A stretch of DNA of 39,117 nucleotides, from NCBI GenBank assembly GCA_009837285.1, contig VXTU01000054.1, forward strand, positions 1 through 39,117. The letters are read 5' to 3'. The position numbers and the translations under genes are program-made. This DNA is from Chloroflexota bacterium (lineage in GTDB: Bacteria; Chloroflexota; Dehalococcoidia; UBA2979). The notes under the pieces are model-generated. The model saw only the letters and a program-made list of their open reading frames with translations. It was not told where the DNA came from and made no database searches. This document shows positions 17,713 through 25,858 of this stretch, in pieces; position 1 is the first letter of the stretch; each line of letters begins with the position of its first letter.

Positions 17713-19044
17713 TTATGAGCCCATGCGGTAGTCGGGCACGCGCAGCTCGTACACCGTAGCGACCTGCAGGTCCCCGAGCCGCGAGGCGATCCGCGGCTCC
17801 AGCTTCGTGAGCTCGAGGTCGCTCGTGACTACCGTGGGCCGGCGGCCGAGGTGGCGGTAGTTGAGCAGCTGGTACAGCTTCTCCTGCGCCCACCCGCTCG
17901 ACTGGTGCGCGCCGAGGTCGTCGAGGATGAGCAGGTCCACGTCGCGGAGGCGGCGGAAGAGCGTGTCGAAGCGCTCTCCGGAGTCCGGGTCGAACGTCGC
18001 GCGCAACTCGTCGAGCAGGTCCGGCACCGTGGCGAAGGCCACGCGGTCGCCCGACTCCAAGCGATAGTTGGCGATGGCCGCTGCCAGATGGGTCTTACCA
18101 GTGCCGCTCTCCCCGTACAGCACAATCCAGCCCTCGGGAGTGCCCGCCCAGCGTCGAGTGCTGAGGATCGCTCCAGCGAGATTCTCTCGGTCCTTGCGGA
18201 CCAAGTTCTTGCCGTTCTCGTTGAAAGTCTCGAAAGTGAATCGTTCGAGCTCCCGGCGCGTCATCCCACCAATGCTGATGAATTGCTGCCGCGCCGGCTC
18301 CTCTAGCACGAATTGCTGCACGAGCGATGGGTCGCTCAACCGCGCGCCGAGGCGGCCGTCGATTTCGTCTGGAGCTGTGACCGACGCAAAGACCGTGGGC
18401 AGGGTGGCGTTGAAACGGTGCGAGACGACCTGCACGAACTTCTCGCGCGCCCACGCCGTCTCCGAGTAGCCGTCGAGGTCGTCGAGCACGAGCAAGGGGG
18501 CGTCGCGTACGTGCTCGCTCAACCGGTCGTAGCCGAACTCCGCCTCATCGTCGTAGGAGGCGCGCAACCGGTCGAGCAGGTCTGCGACAGTGAAGAATAG
18601 CGCCGGGCTGCCGCGCTCAATCGAGCGGTTGACGATGGCGGCCGCGAGGTGTGTCTTGCCGCAGCCGGGCACGCCGCTGAGCACGAGCCACCCTTCGGGT
18701 CGCTCGGCGAAGTGGCGCGCAGCCTCGACCGCCGCCGAGTAACGCTCCCGCGATCTCGTGTCTCCCGACCGGCCGTGGGGAAGCAGAGTCTCGAATGTGA
18801 AGCGTTCGAGCGCGCCAAGGCGCGAGTAGCGCAGCAGCCGCGTGCGGCGCTCGGCCTCGTCCTCGGCGCGCGCGCAACGGCACGGCGTCGCGCGACCGAA
18901 GTCTGGGTGTTCGATGTCCGTGGTGACTCGCACGAAGCGGGCCCCGCCGCACTCCGCGCACTCAGGTTCCCTCGCTTGATCCGGGCGTGGCGGCCCTGGT
19001 GCACCCCGTTTGGGCTCGCGCAACAGATCCTTCACGTGGCGCAT
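17713..19044 (-). CDS. Tandem-AAA+ DnaC/DnaI-like helicase loader
   Basis: 443 residues carrying two complete DnaC/IstB-type AAA+ modules. An N-terminal zinc ribbon (C29, C32, C55, C57) is followed by module 1 with Walker A GVPGCGKT (124-131) and Walker B LLVLDD (184-189), and module 2 with GESGTGKT (311-318) and LLILDD (371-376). Both modules open with ERFTFET (80-86 and 267-273), showing a duplication of about 187 residues. Both retain RL-x3-RL sensor/arginine-finger-like regions. Usual DnaC/DnaI proteins have one module. It ends the rplI-dnaB-dnaD-like operon, starting 3 bases after the preceding stop, so loading of the DnaB helicase is the natural role. The ATG is at 19044. Confidence 0.85.
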   Translation of the reverse strand: MRHVKDLLREPKRGAPGPPRPDQAREPECAECGGARFVRVTTDIEHPDFGRATPCRCARAEDEAERRTRLLRYSRLGALERFTFETLLPHGRSGDTRSRERYSAAVEAARHFAERPEGWLVLSGVPGCGKTHLAAAIVNRSIERGSPALFFTVADLLDRLRASYDDEAEFGYDRLSEHVRDAPLLVLDDLDGYSETAWAREKFVQVVSHRFNATLPTVFASVTAPDEIDGRLGARLSDPSLVQQFVLEEPARQQFISIGGMTRRELERFTFETFNENGKNLVRKDRENLAGAILSTRRWAGTPEGWIVLYGESGTGKTHLAAAIANYRLESGDRVAFATVPDLLDELRATFDPDSGERFDTLFRRLRDVDLLILDDLGAHQSSGWAQEKLYQLLNYRHLGRRPTVVTSDLELTKLEPRIASRLGDLQVATVYELRVPDYRMGS

Positions 19045-19047
19045 CGC

Positions 19048-19875
19048 TTAGTCCTTCTTGGGATCGTCCTGCTGCCCGGTGGGAGATCCCTCTCTCAGCC
19101 GATCGCGAGCCCCGTGAATCCGCTGGTAGTCCGCCTCACTCCGGACGATCAGGTGCTCGTACGGGCCGTGGTCGCGCGCTGCGTTTGCAGCAGCTCCCTG
19201 AGCGGACGCATCCCGCGTACTCCTGCTTCCTTCGTCCCTGCCCTCGTGTTCCCACCGGCGAAGGATCGCCTCCGCGTAGGCCCACGAGCGTGCGTTGTTG
19301 CGCGCCGCCTCCCGCAGCGCGTCCGTCACCCACTCCTCGGGGTAGCGCTCACACGCCTCGGCCAGCGCCTCGGACGTCGAGGGCGTCAGCAACCCGATCT
19401 CCTGCTCGTAGGCGCGCGCCGGGCCCGAGACCGAGCGTCCGGCCTCGGCGCGGCGAGGAGCGAGTGTCGCTCCCTCGGGCAGCGGCGTCGCGCCCGACCG
19501 CACGCGGTCGAGGCTGCGGCGACCGGCCTCGTCGTTCACGAAGCACAGCGTGTCACCGCCGTCGAGCGCCAGCGTGAGCAGGCTGCCCCGCGCGGCCGCG
19601 CGCTCGATGGCTGGCGCGAGGGCGTCGTCGCCCCCGCACGCCCCCAGGGCGCGTCGCAGCGGCGCTTCGACCGCGAGGTCCGAGGCGCGCACCGCGCGCA
19701 GCGGGCCGCGCTGCCGGCCGATGGCGTACATCACGTAGAGCGTCACGCGCAGCTCCGCCTCGTCGTCGATCTCGGGCAGCAGTTCGACGAAGAACTGCGA
19801 CGGCAGCGTCGTCGCGAGGCCACCCGCCACGAAGCCCTCGAACGCCGGGCCTTCGACTGGTCGGCCCTGGCTCAC
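19048..19875 (-). CDS. DnaD-like primosome protein
   Basis: 275 residues. An N-terminal winged-helix-like part (LPSQFFVELLPEIDDEAELRV, 24-44) precedes a DnaD/DnaB_2 domain at about 155-212, with YEQEIGLLTPSTSEALAEA, YPEEWVTDALREAARNN and WAYAEAILRRWEHEG matching the Pfam consensus pattern. In Firmicutes such proteins remodel DNA at origins and recruit the loader and helicase. The start is GTG at 19875, overlapping the dnaB TGA as GTGA, with GGAG 8 bases upstream. An upstream-open frame to 20358 is a shadow of dnaB. The middle (115-150) is linker-like. Placement between dnaB and the AAA+ loader strongly supports a primosome role. Confidence 0.85.
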   Translation of the reverse strand: MSQGRPVEGPAFEGFVAGGLATTLPSQFFVELLPEIDDEAELRVTLYVMYAIGRQRGPLRAVRASDLAVEAPLRRALGACGGDDALAPAIERAAARGSLLTLALDGGDTLCFVNDEAGRRSLDRVRSGATPLPEGATLAPRRAEAGRSVSGPARAYEQEIGLLTPSTSEALAEACERYPEEWVTDALREAARNNARSWAYAEAILRRWEHEGRDEGSRSTRDASAQGAAANAARDHGPYEHLIVRSEADYQRIHGARDRLREGSPTGQQDDPKKD

Positions 19876-21299
19876 TCGTCGAACTCCGGCGGCGGCTCGC
19901 GCAGCACGAGGTCCTGGAACGACGCCGTGCGGTCGCGGAAGCGCACGGTCACGGTGCCGGTCGGCCCGTTGCGGTGCTTCGCCACGATCAGCTGCGCGAG
20001 GCCCGACGGGTGCTGGCCGCCCGGGTCGTCTGGGTGCTCGTCCTGCCACTCCTCGGGCGTGCGGTACACGTCCTCGCGGTAGATGAACATCACCACGTCG
20101 GCGTCCTGCTCGATGGAGCCGGACTCGCGCAGGTCGGACAGCATCGGGATGTGCGGCGTGCGCGCCTCCACGGCGCGCGAGAGCTGCGCGGCGGCGATGA
20201 CGGGGACGTCCAGCTCGCGCGCCGTCTCCTTCAGCGCGCGCGTGATCTTGCCCAGCTCGGACGCGCGGTTCTCGCCGCCGAGCGAGGCCGAGTGCAGCAG
20301 CTGGAGGTAGTCGACGATCACGAGGTCGAGGCCGTGCTCGGCCTGGAGGCGCCGGCACTTGGCGCGGATCTCCGGCACGGTCAGCACCGCCGAGTCGTCG
20401 ATGTAGACGCCGGCCTCGCCGAGCGCGCCGATGGCGTGCATGATGCTCGACTCCTCGTCCTGGTTGTGCATGCCCAGCCGCAGCCGGGTCGCGTCGACGT
20501 CCGCTTCGGCCGACAACAGCCGCATCGCGAGCTGGTCGGCGGACATCTCGAGGGCGAAGAAGGCGACGGTGCCGTGCTGGCCCACCGCGGCGTTGCGCGC
20601 GAAGTTGAGCAGGAGCGCGGACTTCCCCACGCCCGTGCGCGCCGCCAGGATCACGAGGTCGCCGCGCTTGAAGCCGCCGAGCAGCGCGTCCAGGTCCATG
20701 AACCCGGTACGCACCGCGCTGACGAGCACGCCCTCGATGGCCTCGCCGGGATCCTCGAGGAACTCGTCCAGCAGGTCGCGCAGCGCCCGGAAGTCGCCGG
20801 CGGACTCCACCGACCGGATCGCGAGCAGAAGCTGCTCCGCCTGCGCGAGCACGGCGCTCGCGTCGGGCCCGCCCCGGTAGGCCACCTGCGCGATCTGGCC
20901 GGCGGCGTCGATCATGCGCCGGTACATCGCGTCGCGCGCGACGATGCGCGCGTGGGCTTCGACGCCCTCGGCGGTGAAGTGCTTGCCCGTGATCTCGAAG
21001 AGGTAGGGCTCACCACCGGCCGCGTCGAGGCGTCCGGCGCGCTCCAGTTCGTGCGTGACGGTGGGGTGCGTGATCGCCTCGCCGCGGTCGGCGAGGCCGA
21101 CGCACGCCTCGTAACACCACTGGTTCTGTTCTCGGAAGAAGTCCTCCGGACGGAGGATCGGGATGACGCGCGGGTAGGCTTCCTCGTCGAGGAGCAGGGC
21201 CGCGATCACGGCCTCCTCGGCGGCGATGTCATGCGGCGGCAGCCCACCGGCGGTGGGTCTGGTGTCCGGCCGGAGTTGCGCCGGCCGGCTGGTGACCAT
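19872..21299 (-). CDS. dnaB: Replicative DNA helicase DnaB
   Basis: Hexameric 5'-3' helicase of the replication fork, 475 residues. The N-terminal helical domain starts at PPHDIAAEEAVIAALLLDEEAY (21-42). The RecA-like domain has Walker A RTGVGKSA (221-228), ALEMS (249-253) and Walker B LVIVDYLQLL (326-335), plus the SGSIEQDADVVMFIYRED helicase motif 4 region. No intein is present. The ATG at 21299 lies 6 bases after the rplI stop. No Shine-Dalgarno sequence is visible, so translation probably depends on coupling to rplI. The order rplI-dnaB is widespread in bacteria. Confidence 0.97.
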   Translation of the reverse strand: MVTSRPAQLRPDTRPTAGGLPPHDIAAEEAVIAALLLDEEAYPRVIPILRPEDFFREQNQWCYEACVGLADRGEAITHPTVTHELERAGRLDAAGGEPYLFEITGKHFTAEGVEAHARIVARDAMYRRMIDAAGQIAQVAYRGGPDASAVLAQAEQLLLAIRSVESAGDFRALRDLLDEFLEDPGEAIEGVLVSAVRTGFMDLDALLGGFKRGDLVILAARTGVGKSALLLNFARNAAVGQHGTVAFFALEMSADQLAMRLLSAEADVDATRLRLGMHNQDEESSIMHAIGALGEAGVYIDDSAVLTVPEIRAKCRRLQAEHGLDLVIVDYLQLLHSASLGGENRASELGKITRALKETARELDVPVIAAAQLSRAVEARTPHIPMLSDLRESGSIEQDADVVMFIYREDVYRTPEEWQDEHPDDPGGQHPSGLAQLIVAKHRNGPTGTVTVRFRDRTASFQDLVLREPPPEFDE

Positions 21300-21305
21300 C
21301 GGAGG

Positions 21306-21980
21306 CTACTGGTCCGGTGCGTCCTCGGGCTCACCCGCAGGGTCGGTTGCCACAGGGTCCGCTGCGGCAGCCTCGGAGCTCGAGGATTCCTCGGGAGATT
21401 CGTTACCCGGCTCCGGCGCGACCTCGGCGACTGCCGCGTCCGGGTCGTCCACCGTCTCGGTGATCGGTTCCTCGTCTTCCGTGAGCGCAAGCGCCACGAG
21501 AGCTTCGGCTGCGGCGTCAACGCCTTCCGGCGCCTCGACGTCGACCACGACCACCTCCTGCTCGACGGTCACATTACGTGAGAGCCGAATCGGAACGGTG
21601 TAGACCCCGACCTGGCGAATCGCCTCGGGTAGCAGGATCCGACGCCTGTCCACTTCCTCGCCGAGAATCTCCCCAGCCTTCTCGGCAATGTCACCATTCG
21701 TGACGGAACCGTACAGACGTCCCTGCTCACCGACGCGGACAGGAATCACGAGCCTCTGGCCTTCGAGCTTGCCGACAAGCTCTTGTGCCTGCTCGTCCAG
21801 GAGCCGCTGTCGCTCCTCCTCCTCCTGCGCAAGCGTCTCCGCCCGCATGAGGAGGGTGGGCGTTGCCGGAGCGGCGAGGCCGCGCGGCAACAGGAAGTTC
21901 CGGGCATAGCCCGCAGCAACGGTTTTCACCTCGCCACGGGTGCCGGACCCCTCAACGGTCTCCAGGAACACGACCTTCAC
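21306..21980 (-). CDS. rplI: 50S ribosomal protein L9 with acidic C-terminal tail
   Basis: L9 binds 23S rRNA at the base of the L1 stalk and limits frameshifting. 224 residues against about 150. The core starts VKVVFLETVEGSGTRGEVKTVAAGYARNFLLPRG, with the long central helix and the C-terminal domain ending near VVVDVEAPEG (about 148). The last 75 residues are an acidic Glu/Asp/Ala/Pro/Ser tail, including ESPEESSSSEAAAADP. The GTG at 21980 has GAGAGGG about 9 bases upstream; a frame open to 22139 adds 53 residues that do not belong to L9. It is the first gene of the replication operon. Confidence 0.95.
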   Translation of the reverse strand: MKVVFLETVEGSGTRGEVKTVAAGYARNFLLPRGLAAPATPTLLMRAETLAQEEEERQRLLDEQAQELVGKLEGQRLVIPVRVGEQGRLYGSVTNGDIAEKAGEILGEEVDRRRILLPEAIRQVGVYTVPIRLSRNVTVEQEVVVVDVEAPEGVDAAAEALVALALTEDEEPITETVDDPDAAVAEVAPEPGNESPEESSSSEAAAADPVATDPAGEPEDAPDQ

Positions 21981-22202
21981 GCCGAAACCCTCTCGCCGTG
22001 CCGGAGCCGGGACGCCAGTGATATTGGCGGTCGCGCGGCCGAGCGGCTGTGCAGTTGTCACAAGGGCCGTACACACACCGCCACAGGGAGCGATGAGGCT
22101 GTAGACAAGCCCGGATGTTTGCCCACACAGGCTAGCCACGACCTTGGATCAAGCGCAATCGCCGCGCCGCGACACCTCCTCCACCACCGGCGCATCGGGT
22201 CG

Positions 22203-22232
22203 ATGTTAGAACAGACGTACTCACTATGTCAA
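22203..22232 (-). promoter_or_regulatory. Predicted rplI-dnaB operon promoter (TTGACA-18-TAACAT)
   Basis: On the minus strand a perfect -35 TTGACA (22227-22232), an 18-base spacer and -10 TAACAT (22203-22208) lie just past the purL stop. This implies a leader of about 215 bases before the rplI GTG. Within the 274-base gap I see no small gene or recognised riboswitch. Confidence 0.6.
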
Positions 22233-22243
22233 ACGTACGTTCT
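22230..22243 (-). promoter_or_regulatory. LexA-like box overlapping the rplI -35 element
   Basis: AGAACGTACGTTTG contains a 10-bp perfect palindrome and matches all 12 positions of the Gram-positive SOS core GAAC-RNRY-GTTY. It overlaps the first bases of the TTGACA box. A related ACGTAC occurs again within the spacer at 22215-22220. LexA control is inferred; no lexA gene is in this window. Confidence 0.4.
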
Positions 22244-22254
22244 GTACAGGAAGC

Positions 22255-24468
22255 CTACCCAGCGTCCAGTGCCTTCGGCAACCCGCCCTCATACGCCTCG
22301 CGCAGCGCCTCGATCGAGGCGTCGATCGGCCCGAGTTGCAGCCGGTCTCCGCGCGTCGTGCCGAGACGGGCCACCACCACGCCCGCGTCCTCGGCAAGGG
22401 CTTCGAGGGCGGCGCGAGCGTCTGCGTCTGGCACGCCGACGACGAACCGCGACTGCGCCTCGCCGAAGAGCGCCGCATCCAACCGCCTGCCGAGATGCAC
22501 GTCGGCTGCGTCGAGGCCCGTGTCGCCGGCGAGGCAGCACTCGGCCAGCGCCACGGCGAGGCCACCGTCAGCGAGGTCGTGTGCGGCGGTCAGGAGCCCT
22601 CGCTCGTTCGCGTCGAGCACGAGCCGCTGCACCCGCGCCTCAAGGTCCAGGTCGATAGTCGGAGCTCCCGCGACGCGGCCGTGGCGGCTCGCGAGGTACT
22701 CCGAGCCGGCGAGGGTGTCCGCGGGCTGCGCCAGCCGCGCGCCGATCAGCAGCACCTCGTCGCCCGCGCGGATGGCGGGGGTGAGGCGGCGGTCGACGTC
22801 GTCGAGGACGCCGAGCATGCCGACGGTCGGGGTCGGTAGCACGGCGCCCGCAGGCGTCTCGTTGTAGAGGGAGGCGTTGCCGGACACCACGGGTGTGCCG
22901 AACGCGCGGCACGCGTCGGCGAGGCCGAGGATCGACTGCTCGATCTGGTACGCGATGTGCGGGCGCTCGGGGTTGCCGAAGTTGAGACAGTCCGTGACCG
23001 CCACCGGCGTGGCCCCGACCGCCACGACGTTGCGCGCAGCCTCGGCGACCGCGCACGCCGCGCCAATGCGTGGCTCCAGCTCGACGAGCCGCCCGTTGCA
23101 GTCAGTGGCGACCGCGAGCGCGCGGTCCGTGCCCTTGAGCCAGATCAGAGCGGCGTCGCCGCCCGGAGGGACGACGGTGCCCGTGAGCACCTCGTGGTCG
23201 TACTGGCGGTAGATCCAGCGCCGGCTCGCGATGTTCTGCGAGCCCAACAGCGCGAGCAGATCGGCGGTGGGGTCGTCACTGTCCGGGAGCGCTGCGAGGT
23301 CCTCCGCCTGCCGGGCGTCGAGGTCCGGCGGACGCTCCGTCTCGAGCTCGTACTGCGGGGGGTCCGTGAGCACGTCGATCGGGATGCGCCCCGCGACGGT
23401 ATCGCCGTCGCGGATCGTCGCGTAGCCGTCGTCGGTCACTTCGCCGACGACGTCGGCATGCAACTCCCAGCGGCGGAACAGCGCGAGCACGTCGTCCAGG
23501 TGCTCGCGCTTTGGGATCACGAGCATCCGCTCCTGCGACTCCGACAGCATGACCTCGTCGGGCGTCATGCCCGCCTCGCGGCGCGGCACGCGCGACACGT
23601 CGATATCGATGCCCGTGCCCGCGCGCGCGGCCGCCTCGACGCTGCTCGACGTGAGTCCGGCGGCGCCGAGGTCTTGCAGGCCCTCGATCCAGTCGCCGTG
23701 CTGCTCGGCCAGCTCGACGCAGGCCTCGAGCAGCAGCTTCTCCATGAACGGGTTGCCCACCTGCACCGCGGGGCGGCGCTCCTCCGACGCCTCGTCCAGC
23801 TCGACCGACGCGAAGGTCGCGCCGTGGATGCCGTCGCGGCCCGTGTCGGCACCGACGAGCACGAGCGGGTTTCCCGGACCGCGCGCCGAGGCCGAGAGCA
23901 GGTGCTCGACGCGCCCCACGCCCAGGCACATCGCGTTGACCAGGGGGTTGCCGCCGTAGGCGGGGTCGAACTGCACCTCGCCACCGACCGTGGGCACGCC
24001 GACGCAGTTGCCGTAGCCGCCGATGCCGGCGACGACGCCCGAGAACAAGTGCCGGTTGCGCGCGTCGTCGAGCGGGCCGAAGCGGAGCGAGTCGAGCAGC
24101 GCGACGGGCCGCATGCCCATCGCGAAGATGTCGCGCAGGATGCCGCCCACCCCCGTCGCGGCGCCCTCGTACGGCTCGATCGCCGAGGGGTGGTTGTGGG
24201 ACTCCATCTTGAAGACGGCGCACCAGCCGTCGCCGAGGTCGATCGCGCCGGCATTTTCTGCGCCCACCTCGGTCAGGACGCGCGGCCCGGTGGTGGGGAA
24301 GTGCCGGAACAGCGGGCGGGTGTGCTTGTAGCCGCAGTGCTCGGACCACAGCGCGGCCGCCATGCCCAGCTCAAGCTCATTCGGCTCGCGGTCGAGCATG
24401 CCGACGAGCCGTTCGTACTCGGCGCGCGAGAGCGCGATGCGTTCGAGTGTGGCGTCATCGACGGGCAT
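22255..24468 (-). CDS. purL: Phosphoribosylformylglycinamidine synthase, small-type PurL
   Basis: ATP-dependent FGAM synthase subunit of purine synthesis, 737 residues, the length of the small PurL that works with PurQ and PurS. Signatures include LWSEHCGYKHTRPLF, FKMESHNHPSAIEPYEGAATGVGG, LQDLGAAGLTSSSVEAA and GGLAVALAECCLAG. The ATG at 24468 begins PVDDATLERIALSRAEYERL, the usual start region. A GTG at 24525, 11 bases after the upstream gene, would add 19 residues and cannot be excluded. PurQ is encoded three genes upstream, with two DUF4389 genes in between. No purS is seen in the window. Confidence 0.96.
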   Translation of the reverse strand: MPVDDATLERIALSRAEYERLVGMLDREPNELELGMAAALWSEHCGYKHTRPLFRHFPTTGPRVLTEVGAENAGAIDLGDGWCAVFKMESHNHPSAIEPYEGAATGVGGILRDIFAMGMRPVALLDSLRFGPLDDARNRHLFSGVVAGIGGYGNCVGVPTVGGEVQFDPAYGGNPLVNAMCLGVGRVEHLLSASARGPGNPLVLVGADTGRDGIHGATFASVELDEASEERRPAVQVGNPFMEKLLLEACVELAEQHGDWIEGLQDLGAAGLTSSSVEAAARAGTGIDIDVSRVPRREAGMTPDEVMLSESQERMLVIPKREHLDDVLALFRRWELHADVVGEVTDDGYATIRDGDTVAGRIPIDVLTDPPQYELETERPPDLDARQAEDLAALPDSDDPTADLLALLGSQNIASRRWIYRQYDHEVLTGTVVPPGGDAALIWLKGTDRALAVATDCNGRLVELEPRIGAACAVAEAARNVVAVGATPVAVTDCLNFGNPERPHIAYQIEQSILGLADACRAFGTPVVSGNASLYNETPAGAVLPTPTVGMLGVLDDVDRRLTPAIRAGDEVLLIGARLAQPADTLAGSEYLASRHGRVAGAPTIDLDLEARVQRLVLDANERGLLTAAHDLADGGLAVALAECCLAGDTGLDAADVHLGRRLDAALFGEAQSRFVVGVPDADARAALEALAEDAGVVVARLGTTRGDRLQLGPIDASIEALREAYEGGLPKALDAG

Positions 24469-24538
24469 CGCCGCTAGCTTGGCGGAGTCCGGGCGGAGGG
24501 GGAAGAGCGTTTCGCCCCCTCGCACCCCGTTGGCACCG

Positions 24539-25117
24539 CTACCGCAGCGAGAACGGCGGGTAGCGGTCGACGAGGAACAGCATGTACGCGTTCACCCGCG
24601 CCTCCCAGCGCCCGAAGCCGATCAGGAAGTCGAACAGGCCGCGCGGGTACCGCCCCGTCACCAGCACGCCGAGCGCGAGCACGAGGAAGGCGACCGCCGC
24701 GATGATGCCGAGCACCGTCAGCACCACCAGATGCGGGATCACAAGCAGCCACTTCACCAGCACGAGCCAGCGGTTGAAGTCCGGCCGTTCGACCTCGAAC
24801 GTGACGGCCTCGTACTCGCCTGCGTCCATGCTGAACGGCGGGTAGCGGTCGAGGAACATCACGTACGCGTTGACGTTCAGGCTCCAGCGGTGCGCGCCGA
24901 CCATGAAGCGGTACAGGCTGTCCGGGTACGTCCTCGCGAAGAGGATGGTGAAGAACGAGACGAACCACACGAGCCCGGCAATGAGGCCGAGGAAGGTGAG
25001 CACCAAGTAGTGCGGCAGCGCGAGCAGCCATCGCACGAGGATCAGCCATCGGCTCGGCGCCTCCGGGTATGCGACGTCGAACGTGACTGGGTAGCCGTTC
25101 ATGCTGGCGGCCGCCAT
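24539..25117 (-). CDS. DUF4389 membrane protein, two-repeat (B)
   Basis: 192 residues made of two similar halves, each with two membrane helices. Half 1 runs from about YPVTFDVAYPEAPSRWLILVR to DRYPPFS (8-96), and half 2 from VTFEVERPDFNRWLVLVKW to DRYPPFS (105-190). Shared marks are the Arg-Trp-Leu helix start, an LPH/IPH turn, the R(T/R)YP basic-aromatic segment and the closing RYPPFS. The protein is predicted to be an integral membrane protein with small soluble faces. Function is unknown. The ATG at 25117 has an excellent AGGAGG 6 bases upstream. It lies between the second DUF4389 gene and purL. Confidence 0.8.
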   Translation of the reverse strand: MAAASMNGYPVTFDVAYPEAPSRWLILVRWLLALPHYLVLTFLGLIAGLVWFVSFFTILFARTYPDSLYRFMVGAHRWSLNVNAYVMFLDRYPPFSMDAGEYEAVTFEVERPDFNRWLVLVKWLLVIPHLVVLTVLGIIAAVAFLVLALGVLVTGRYPRGLFDFLIGFGRWEARVNAYMLFLVDRYPPFSLR

Positions 25118-25177
25118 GGCTCACCTCCTCGCTGCGCCGCAGCTCGGCGGGCCGAACGCCGGCGCCTCGCTCGCAGC

Positions 25178-25831
25178 CTACTCCTCGAAGCTGAACGGCG
25201 GGTAGCGGTCGGTGGTGAGCAGCCACATGTAGGCGGTGAGGCGCAGGCCCCAGCGGTTGAGTCCCAGCATGAAGCGGAAGATCCCGCGCGGATAGCGGCC
25301 CGTGAACAGGATCGCGAACCACGCCACCACCAGCAGCACCATCGCAACGACTGAGAGGATCGTGAGCACGATGTAGTGCGGGATCGCCAGCAGCCACTTG
25401 ATCAGCGGCAGCCAGCGGTTGAGGTCACGCTCGGCGTCGGGGTAGTCGAGATCGAGGCGGACCGCCTGCTCCTCGTCGGTCGAGGGGTACTCGTCCCGCA
25501 TCAGCAGGAAGTACGCGCCGACGCGCGTGGAGAGGCGGTACAGCTCGAGGTTCCAGTCGAACCACCAGCGCGGGTACTTGCGACGGAACAGCAGCATGAG
25601 CAGCGTCGGACCGACGAGGAAGCCGCTCGTCGACACCGTGATCCAGGTGGCATCGCCGATCTGCTGCGCGCCTGGCGCGCCGCCGCTGAGCAGCCCTATC
25701 ACCACGAAGATCGGGATCACGAGGATGATGCGGAACAGCGTCGTCAGCCGGCTCAGCCCCTCCTCCGGGTACTCGATGTCGAGCCGTGCAGGGTACGGAG
25801 CCGTCGAGGAGTCCATGTAGTCGGCGCTCAT
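25178..25831 (-). CDS. DUF4389 membrane protein, two-repeat (A)
   Basis: 217 residues, paralogous to the next gene. The second half (about 125-215: VRLDLDYPDAERDLNRWLPLIKWLLAIPHYIVL to TDRYPPFS) is a standard DUF4389 module. The first half is diverged, with an inserted Gly/Ala/Gln loop (about 50-60) and the ending DEYPST instead of RYPPFS. Four membrane helices are predicted and no catalytic residues are apparent. The ATG at 25831 has GGAGG 6 bases upstream and is 27 bases after the purQ stop, so cotranscription with purQ is likely. The role is unknown; a lipid or cell-envelope function is only a guess. Confidence 0.78.
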   Translation of the reverse strand: MSADYMDSSTAPYPARLDIEYPEEGLSRLTTLFRIILVIPIFVVIGLLSGGAPGAQQIGDATWITVSTSGFLVGPTLLMLLFRRKYPRWWFDWNLELYRLSTRVGAYFLLMRDEYPSTDEEQAVRLDLDYPDAERDLNRWLPLIKWLLAIPHYIVLTILSVVAMVLLVVAWFAILFTGRYPRGIFRFMLGLNRWGLRLTAYMWLLTTDRYPPFSFEE

Positions 25832-25858
25832 GGCGCGCCTCCTCCCGGGAAGTAGTGG

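Noticed and set aside
21981-22139. Possible 53-residue N-terminal extension of L9
   Set aside because: L9 begins at VKVVFLETVEG in all families known to me; the extension has no ribosomal similarity and the GTG at 21980 has its own Shine-Dalgarno sequence.
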